A stretch of 13,256 nucleotides of DNA, from contig SBBD01000112.1 in NCBI GenBank assembly GCA_005239845.1, forward strand, positions 1-13,256. The letters are read 5' to 3'. Below, one piece after another: positions 1 through 9,200 of the stretch; the first letter of the stretch is position 1; every line of letters begins with the position of its first letter. Both the position numbers and the translations under genes were made by a program. A model generated the notes under the pieces. It was given only the letters and a program-made list of their open reading frames with translations. It ran no database searches and was not told where the DNA came from. The DNA is from an archaeon. GTDB lineage: Archaea; Micrarchaeota; Micrarchaeia; Norongarragalinales; SBBD01.

Positions 1-282
1 AGAGAGGTTGGGGCCGGCAGCGTTGCTGGTGTTGAACGTGTTGAAAACCTGCGAGCCATTATAGTCCGTCACGTTAAACTTGAACAAGTTATCCGTACCC
101 AAGTCCCCGCACGCAAAGCTGGATACGTTCACTTGGCAGTAACCGTACCCGGCCGCGTTCGTACCCGTTCCCCGAAATACCCAGTTCACCCCATTATCGG
201 TACTTGTCCACAGCGAACAATTCACGGTGTTGTTTTCCGGGTCGGAAACGTTGAGACTATACGTGTAGAGCTTGCTCCACCC
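1..282 (-). repeat. Repeat unit R12 (gamma type), first 94 residues, cut by window edge
   Basis: Opens at DGWSKLYTY. Only module A is present: VNCSLW, GYCQV and FACGDLG, the gamma arrangement of three cysteines, followed by VFNTFNTSNAAGPNL, which matches the same place in R9 (VFNTFNTSTAQGPNL reads almost the same there, with Ile for the first Val). The array clearly continues beyond the window. Confidence 0.88.
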
Positions 283-3200
283 GTCTTCTGGAGGCGTGAC
301 CGAAAGATTCGTGTACGAGGGCGCCGTATTCGTGAGGTTGAAGCGGTCATTGTACTCCGTGTAATTGAAATTGTAGAGGCTGGGCTTCGAGAGGTTCACA
401 AGCACGTCCCACGACCCGATCTCCTGCGTGCTGGACCACGTACAGTTGTAAAAGCCGGTGTCCGCAGCGCTTTCATTGACGACGGGAGTGCAGGAAGAAT
501 GCTGGTTGCTCGGAGAACGCGTGGTGAAGTTGACGATGACGTTGGCAATGCCGGCTTCCGCAGGACAATCGCTCGTCACGTTCACGCGCAACGGCACGCC
601 TTGCGAGACGTTGAAGACTTGGCTCTGGTTCGGCGCCGTAAGATTCTGCTTCAATTGCCCCGTGACGTTCGACGTGAAGTTCACGCTGAACTTGTCCTTG
701 TAACACGAGTCGTTGAAACTGCCCGCCTTCCACTTCTGCTCTCCAACCCCATACGTGCAAGAGGCATCAAAATAGAGAGAAAGATAGCCGCTCGCATTCG
801 TCGAATTATAGAGCTGAGGGCCCCAATCTCCAGCGTTGGAAGTGACATTGAACGAGCCATTCACGTTCGGACCCAAAGCCGGGTCTCCTGCACGGTCATC
901 ATCCAAGAGTAGTACTTGCAGGAGAGAAGTTGAGGAGCCCTCACGGTTCGTATTCGACACGTCTCCCGCAAAATACGTGGATAGAACATCGTCTTTCTCA
1001 ATAACAAAACTGTCGTTCGTGCTTTCCGCACCCAAGCCCCACGAATCCGAAGCATTGAACTTGTAGTAGCTCGCGGACGAAATATCTCCGCACGAAAAGT
1101 TGCGCGCAAACGTAAGGGTCGTATAATCGATTCCCGTACAGGATTTGGTTTCGACCAACTGCCACTGCGAACTTACGTCAAACTTCTTCCACAAACTCAC
1201 ATTAAACGTGTCGCCTTCCAGGTCGCGGCACTGGATGCTGAACCCTCTCGCGGTTCCCCAGCCATCCGTGGTCACGTTCAAACTCGGACTCTGAAGCTCA
1301 GGCCCGTAAGCCAGACGGAAAGCCGGATTCTTGGTCCCGTTGCCTTGCGCGTAATACGCCTTGTCCTGCTGCACCGTCAAATTGTAGAGGTCCAGAGCGA
1401 AACTGCTCGTATTCAACGAATAATTGTACGTGCCGTTCGTTTCATCATTGAACCCCGAAGAACGCGTATAATTCGCAGACGCACTGAAAAACCACAACAG
1501 CGTCGTCGTACCGTTCACGCCGTCCCCGCAATCATCCCGCGCATCCCACTCGTGCGGCACGTTCACCTGAGAACGAATATACGTCGCCCCATTCGGCGAC
1601 GTCACGTTCACACTCAAATTCGCCTGAATGGTAAGCTCCAAATTCGTGGAGTTGACGTCCTTGTACCCCGCATTGCTGAGCGTGCCCATCCTCCACAACT
1701 GCCTCCCCACCGAATATTTTACAGGCGTACACCCGGGATCAAACGTAGAATTAAAGTAGCCTCCTGCTGCCGTCGAGACGCTCGTCCCCGCATCGAAGTT
1801 GCCCGTGTCATTCGTGATCCAGCGCTTGCCGGAGGCTTCCGCAGCTCCCAAATACACTTGCCGGTCCACGTCAAACACGCGCGTGGACAACACCACGGAA
1901 TCCGAACCGTTTCTCCAAAGCGTGGTGGCATTGCCGAAAAAGTAAGAAACGTTCATGTCGTCTTTTTCAACGGTAAAGTTGAGGTCGGAGGTGGTCGCAT
2001 TCCACACGTCGTCCTCCGTAGCATTCCACTTGAAGTTCCACGCATCAATGTTTGAGACGTCGAAGTCGCTCTTCGTGATGGAAGCAATATAGTTGTTGCA
2101 GTTCGCGCACGAGCGCGACCCGAGTAAGAAGTAGTTGTTGGAAGTAAGATTCTTGATCCAGAGCCTAACGGTGACGGAGTCCGCGTCTTCGTCCGTGACG
2201 TTGACTGTAAAGTTGAAGGTTTCTCCCCACCCTCCGGTCTGATTGTCGCTTCCATCAAAAGTAGAGGTATTCACCTTCGCTCCCATCAACACGGGCGTCG
2301 TCTCGATGAAGAAGAGGCTGGAGTTGAGGGTGACGTTGTCGTTGTGGAACGCCTTGCTGCGGTTGATGTAGACATCATAGGCTCCCGCGGGCATGCTGCC
2401 GTTGGTCGTATAGTTGCAGGAATAGTTGCCCTGGCCTTGGTAGGAAGGAAGGCAGACGAAGCTGGAGGTGCTGCGCACGGCCGTGAAGTTGAGCGTGATG
2501 CCTGTGGCAGGGGCGCTGCAGTCATCCGTTACGTTAGTGGTAATGCTTACGTTGCTGTTGCCCCGCTGGAATTCCGTGAGCGGAACGGGAATCGAAACGT
2601 TGCTGCGCAGGTCTCCAAGAACACTGACGTTGAAGTAGCTGGCGTTCGTACTGTAGTAACAGGAGTCGAACACGCCGCCCGTCCAATTCTGCTTCGCGGC
2701 GCTGTAGGTGCACGAGGGGTCAAACGAACGGTTGAAATGCCCCGTACTGTTTGTAGTACCATTCACCCCATTGTCGAACGCCGCCCCATTCGAAGTAATC
2801 CAAACCGTCGTATTCACGCCTGCCCCTACATACGCCCCCTTATCCACATCGTAGACCCTAAGCACCAAGAGCGCGTTGTTGCTGTCCGTGCGGTTCACGC
2901 TACTCTCGTTGCCGACGGTATACTCGACCGTCACATTCGGCAAAGTGAGGTTGGGGCCTTGCGCGGTCGAAGTATTGAAGGTGTTGAAAATATTAGAGCC
3001 GTTGAAGTCCGTAAGGTTGAACTTGAACTGCTGGGTGTTAAACCCAATCTCGCCGCAGGCAAAATTGCTGATGTTCACACTGCAAAGGCCGTTGCCTCCA
3101 AGGCGAGTGCCGGTGCCGCGGAGCGTCCAGCTGCCCGTCGTGTTCGTCCAAAGCGTGCAGTTGACGTTGTTGCTTTCCGCATCCGAGACGTTGACGGAGA

Positions 3201-6200
3201 ACGTGAAGAGGCGGCTCCATCCCTCTTCCGGAGGCGTGACGGAAAGGTTGGTATACGATGGCTGGGCGTTGGAGAGGTTGAAGCGGCTTTGATAGGTGGT
3301 GAAGTTGAAGGCGTAGAGGTTGGGGCGGGTAAGGTTAACCAGGACGCTCCAATTGCCGATTTCGGTAGTGCTGGGCCACGTACAGTTGTAGAACCCTGTG
3401 TTGCTTCCGCTTTCGTTCACCACACTACTGCAATTGTACTGCAAGAGAGAAGGAGACCGCGTCGTAAAGTTCACAATCACATTAGCAATGCCGGCTTCGG
3501 CAGGGCAGTCGCTCGTCACGTTGACCCTCAAGGGAATTGAATCCGTGGCATTGAACACCCTACCAGGAGGAGTGGGGTCTGTAAGGTTCTGCTTCAATTG
3601 GCCCGTAACGTTGGTGGTGAAGTTGGCGGTGAAGCTGTCGGAATAGCACGAGTCATTGAAGACGCCTACTTTCCACTTTTGCGCTCCCACGTTGTAGGTG
3701 CACGAGGGCTCGAAATAGTAGTTAAGATAGCCCGTGCTGTTCGTCGTGTTGTAGACGCTTGCAGTCCAGTCCTGTCCGTTGTAGGTGACGTTGAAGGTGC
3801 CGTTGACGTTACTGCCCACGTACGCGGCCTTGATGTTGTCGTACGCCCTGCCGATAAGGTAGGAGAAGGGCGCGCCATCGCGCTGCGTGTTGCCTCCGTT
3901 GCCGTCCACGAGTTCCATGGTGATGCTGTCTTTGGTCAGCGTGAAGGCCGCAGGAGTCGTGTTCGTCGTGAGGTTGAAGGCGTCGCTGGCGTTGAAGAAG
4001 TATTCGTGGGAGCCGATGTCTCCGCAGGCGAACTGCCAGTAGTAGAACGTGAGCAGCGTGTTCGAACAGCCCGTGCACGATTGCGTGCCCAGCAAACGCG
4101 GGTTCCCGGAAATATTGGCCCACAAGTAGACGTTCACAAGATCCCCATCCAAGTCCGTCGCGCGCACGGTATAGGTGTAATTGTCGCCCCACCCGCTCGA
4201 GGATGGAGAAATGGTGGGGCTGGAAAGCGAGGGCCTGCTCGCCAAATAGAAGGAATAGTTCCAGGAAGTCTGCGTGAAGTTGTAGTAGGGCCTTGAGGCG
4301 TTGACGGTGACGTTGTGCCACCCGTAGTTCCATCCGTTGTGCGTGCTCGCCCCAATCGTGCAGTTGTAGGTGCCGTTGTTCGCGAGGTCCGTCGCCGTAC
4401 AGGAATGGTCGCTTCTTGCAGAGAACTGGACGGTGCTCAAGTTGACGAGGCCGCAGCCACCCAAATCCGAAAGGTTTGCGTACAAGGGAATGGGGTCAAC
4501 GCCTTTCACGTAGGTGGCATTGCGCGGACCGATGAGGTCTAACGCGAACTCGGAGCGGATGTTGAGCGTGGCGTTCTGCGTCAGGTTGGAGGGCTTGTAA
4601 AAGGAAGAGGTGTTAATCAGCCCCGTCTTCCACACTTGCTGCCCCACTTCATACGTGCAGTCAGGGTTGAAGGCCACGCTGAAGTCGCCTTGAGCGTTCG
4701 TGAAAATCTGCGTGCCCAAATCGAAGTTCGCACCGTCTTTCGTGACCCACAGCCTTCCTTCCTCGCTGGAGACGGAAGTGGCGGGTTTGTCCGTGTCGTA
4801 CACTTTCGCGCGAAGCGTCGTGCTGTTGCTGCCGATACGCGAAACGTTGGAGTTGTTGCCTCCGCTCGTGGCATTGTACGTATTATTCGTATCATCCCGT
4901 TCCACCGTGAAGTTCAGCGTCGTATTCACGGAATTGCCGTCTGAATCCGTCGTGTTGAAGAGCGCCGTCCAGATGCCTTGCAGGGAAGCGTCCTTGCTGA
5001 AGGTCTTCGTGATGTTGACGGTCTGGTTGACGCCTTGCACGGCTTGCGAGCCCGCTAGCTGCCACGCGCCCAAGGAAGGCGTCTGCTGTTGCACGTACGC
5101 ATAGACCGTATTCGAGTTGTTGTCCTCGTCCGTGTGGTTTACTGTAAGATAGAAGTTTTCTCCCCATCCTCCAGTAGAGGGAGCGACGTTAATGCCCGCA
5201 AGCTGCGGGGTCGTGTTCACGAAGAACGAGGAGTTCGTGGCATTGTAAGGCAGGTTGAGCGAGGCGTTTAGGTAGAAGAGCTGGGAGACGTTGATGGAGG
5301 AATTGTATTCTCCTGCGAGCAAGGAAGAAGTGTTGAGCGTGCAGTTGTAGAACCCGTTGCTTTCGTTCTGCGGGGAAGTGCAGGCATAGCTGGTAGAACT
5401 GTTCTGGTGCCTTGCCGTAAAGGTGGAAGTGGCGTTCTGCAGGGCAACAGAACAATCATCCGTGGCGTTAACCCGCAGCGTAACATTGGCGTTCTTGGAT
5501 ACTTTGGTGCCGTTCGGGCCCACGAGAAGCGAAGTAATGCTTCCTTGCACGGTAAGGTTGAGTCCCGAAAGGTTGGCGTTAAAGTAGCAGGAGTCGTCAG
5601 CCACTCCTCCAGTCCAAAGCTGTTGGCCTACCGCATAGCTGCAGGAAGGGTTGAAGGAAACATTGAGGATGCCGGAACTGTTCGTGGCGTTGTAGAGGGG
5701 AGCCCCATACGTGATGCCGTTGTTGAGCGTGACCCAGACGGAGCCGTTCACGCCTTGGCCCACATAGGCATCTTTGATGGTATCGCGGACCCGCAGCAGC
5801 AACAGGGAGGCATTAGCTCCCGTGCGGTTGGCCGTGCTCAGGTTTCCTGCCACGTGCTCGATGGAAACCGTGTCGCGCGTAAGGTTCAGCGTGTTGTTGG
5901 TGCTCGTGTTCAGCGTCGTGGTGCCGTCCGTAATCTGGAAGAGGAACTGCGTGTTGTTGTTCAGGTCTCCGCACGTATAGCTGGCGAACGTGACCGTGCA
6001 GTTGCCTGAACCGCCATTGACGGTAGAGGTGCCTCTCGCGGTCCATCCGCTGGCGGAGCTGTTGGTGAACAGCGTACAATTGACTTGGTCGTTCTCGGGG
6101 TCGGAAACCGTGACGTTGAACTGGAAGACGGAACCCCATCCCCCGCTCGTCGTGTTCACGCGCAAATTCGTCCAGTTCGTGAACCGGTTGGAAAGGTTAA

Positions 6201-9200
6201 TCCAGTTCGAATAATCCGTCAGGTTATCCTCGTAGAACGTGCGGTTGGCGAACAAGCGGACAGTGTAGTTTCCTTGCGCTTCATTCGCCGTATTCCACGA
6301 GCAGTTGTAGGTGCCGTTCAGCGAGTTGTTGGTGGGCGCGCAGGTGTTGGTTGAGGCTCCTCCGCCAACGACTTTGATCAGCGTGGCGTTCGTGAAGCCC
6401 GCGTAGGTGAGGTTCAGGTCGGGCAGGAACCCTTCCTCGGAGCAGTCGCTGCGGGCGTTCCACGAGACGTTGACGATGTTCGAGACGTTGCTCTGGAGCG
6501 TAGTAGGAGGTATTTCGATGGTGAGGTTCATGCGGCCATAGACGTCAAACGAGTTCGTAGAGGAATTGGTGTCCGTATAACAGGAATCGTTGAACACGCC
6601 TGCCTTCCAGAAGTGGCTGCTCGCGTTGTAGGCGCACCACGGGTCAAAATAGAAGGAAGTGACGCCGGAGGCGTTCGTCGTGTTATACCTGCCTAAGTCA
6701 TAGGTACTGAAATTGAATGTGACCCAGAACGAGGTGTTCACGCTGCCTCCAACGAGCGACCCGTTGTCCGTGTCGTTCACTCTCGCCTGCAGCAAAATGG
6801 CGTTCGTGGCGTTGCGGTGCACGAAGGGAGCGTTGGACAGCAGCGTCACCGCCACGTTGTCCTTTTCGAGCGTGAAGTTTCTTACGGAAGTTTCATTGCT
6901 GAACGTGCCGCAGCTCATCGAACCCGAAGTGTTGAACTTGTACTCCCACGTTGCGTTAGCGGTGAGGTTGCCGCAAGAAGGGAAGTAGGTGAACGTCTTG
7001 ACGTCGGCGCTCGTGCAGCTGACGCAGGACTGCGTGCCTTGGAGCTGCCACGCGCCATTGCCTGCCCGCACCCAGAAGTAGACGTTGAAGTTTTCTCCAT
7101 CCGTATTTCTTGCCGTCACATTGAAGCGGCGCAGCATGCCCCACCCATCCGAGGAAATGTCCGTCGTGTGGTTCCAGAGTTCGGGAATCGAGGCAAGCCG
7201 GAAGGCGTCGATACTCGTATTGCTTCCGTTGTCGTAATACGTCTTGCTGGCGTTGAGCGTGATGTTGTAGAGCCCCGTGGACCTTCCGGAAGAGTCCCAC
7301 ACGGCGCTGTAGTTTCCTTGCCCCAAGTCCGTGGACGCGCCGGCAGCAAAGGAACCGGCACCGCGCTTGGCGAAGAACTCGGCCGTGTTCGCGCTGGGGA
7401 CTACTCCGCACTCGTCACGCACGGTTCCATTGAACACGATTTGCGTCCCTACGGTGTAGCAGGCGGACGCGTTGGGGGCCGTGGCGTTGTTGTTGAGCGC
7501 TGGAGCGAAGAGCGTGCTGCTGTATTCCGTGGAATTGAAGGAGAAGTAGCAGCTGCTTTCCGCGGCCTCGACTTTCCATTTCTGGTTTCCGACGTTGAGC
7601 CCGCACCGGGGCTGGTAGAGGCGGGAAATATTGCCGTTGACGCTCGTGTTCGTGCCGTTGACCACGTACGTCGAGTTGTCGGTGGTGACCCATAGCGTGC
7701 CCGTGACGCCGCTGCCGATGTCGAAAGCGGGGTCCAGCGCGTCGCGGAAGAAGACGGTGAACTGCGAAGAGTTCGAGTTGCGCTTGAATGCCTTCAAGTC
7801 CCCTTCGTAAGCGATGGTCGTGAGATTGCGTTTCGTAAGGTTGAACCAGTCCTCGTACTGCGAGCCGTTCGTCGTGTTGAGGAACGCGTCCGTAGCGTTG
7901 AACTTGTAGGTCCAGTTGCCGAAATTCGAGCAGGCGGAATGCGTGGCGTCCTGGAAAAGGAGGGTGCCGTTGGTGCAGTTGCTGCATAGCTGCGAGGAAA
8001 TGAGCTGCCAATTGCCTCCCGGAGGCCTTTCCCACAAATACACGGTCACGTTGTCTTCCGCATCCGTCACGTTGACGGTGAAGTTGATGGTCTGTCCCCA
8101 CGAGGCGTTGCGGGGAGAAACGTTGACGAGCGTCAAATTGGCCGGGGCTTCCACGTGGAAGGCGTTTTCCCGAGAAGCAGAGGCGTTATTGTAAAAAGTC
8201 TTATTGACAATGACTTCAATGCGGTAGGAACCCGCCTCTAATACGGAGGTGTTGAGCGTGCAGTTGTAAATACCGGTTCCGTTTTCCTGTTCTCCCAAGC
8301 AGTCATAAAAGAACGAGCGGTGCCTGACGCTGAAATTCACGGAAGCTCCTGAAACAAGGGCGCCGCACTCGTCCTGCACCTCCGCTTTCAGCGTGAGATT
8401 GTTTCCAGCGGTAAGGTTGGTCGTGTTTTGGTTCAAGGGCTGCGTGAGGTTGATGATAAAGTCGCCTACCACATAAACCGCAAGATACGCTGTAGAGTTC
8501 TTGTCCTCGTAGCACGTTTCGTTGTTCGCGCCTCCTTTCCATAGCTGGAGTCCGGTGCCGTAGCTGCACGAGGGGTCAAAGCTGCGGTTGAGGACCCCGG
8601 AACTGTTGGTCTTGTTCGAGCCTCCATTGTCGTAAGCTGCGCCGTTCGTTGTCACCCAAACCGTGCCGTTATAGTTTTGCGGAATGAAGCTCGCATTGTC
8701 CGTGTCGTTGACTTGAATGAACAAGAGCGTGCTGTTCGTTCCCGAGCGGTTTACGTAAGAGGCGTTTCCGGCGTAATACAAGGCGGTCGTGTTGTCTTCC
8801 TGAACCGTGAAATTGGCTACGGCGGACTGGTTGAGCACGTTTTGGTCGTCCGTGGCGTTGAAGCGGTAGAACTTAGTTCCAATGTCAGCGCACGTGTAGT
8901 TGTGCAAGGTGTTCTGCACCGTGAAATTGACCTGCTTGTCCGTACAGCTGGAGCACGACTGGTTCTGGAGGAAACGGAAAGGCCCGGCAGAGGCGTTGCC
9001 GTCCTGGAGGGTCACGGTAACCGTATTGCTTTCCAAGTCCTGCACTCTCACGGAGAAGTTGAGGCTTTCGCCCCACCCGGCAGGGTTCGGGGCCTCGCTC
9101 TCGTTCAGCGTGAGGGGAGCGGTGTTGTTGGGAGCCAGCAAGCGGAACGTGTTGTTGAACTGCGAGCGGTTATAGTTCAGGAAGGTGCGCGAGGCGTTGA

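Noticed and set aside
7147..9078. CxxC motifs as zinc ribbons or redox-active thioredoxin-like sites
   Set aside because: They occur once per unit in a dense-sequon extracellular context, are replaced by other paired cysteines in some units, and lack the second CxxC or the thioredoxin surroundings needed; structural disulfides fit better.
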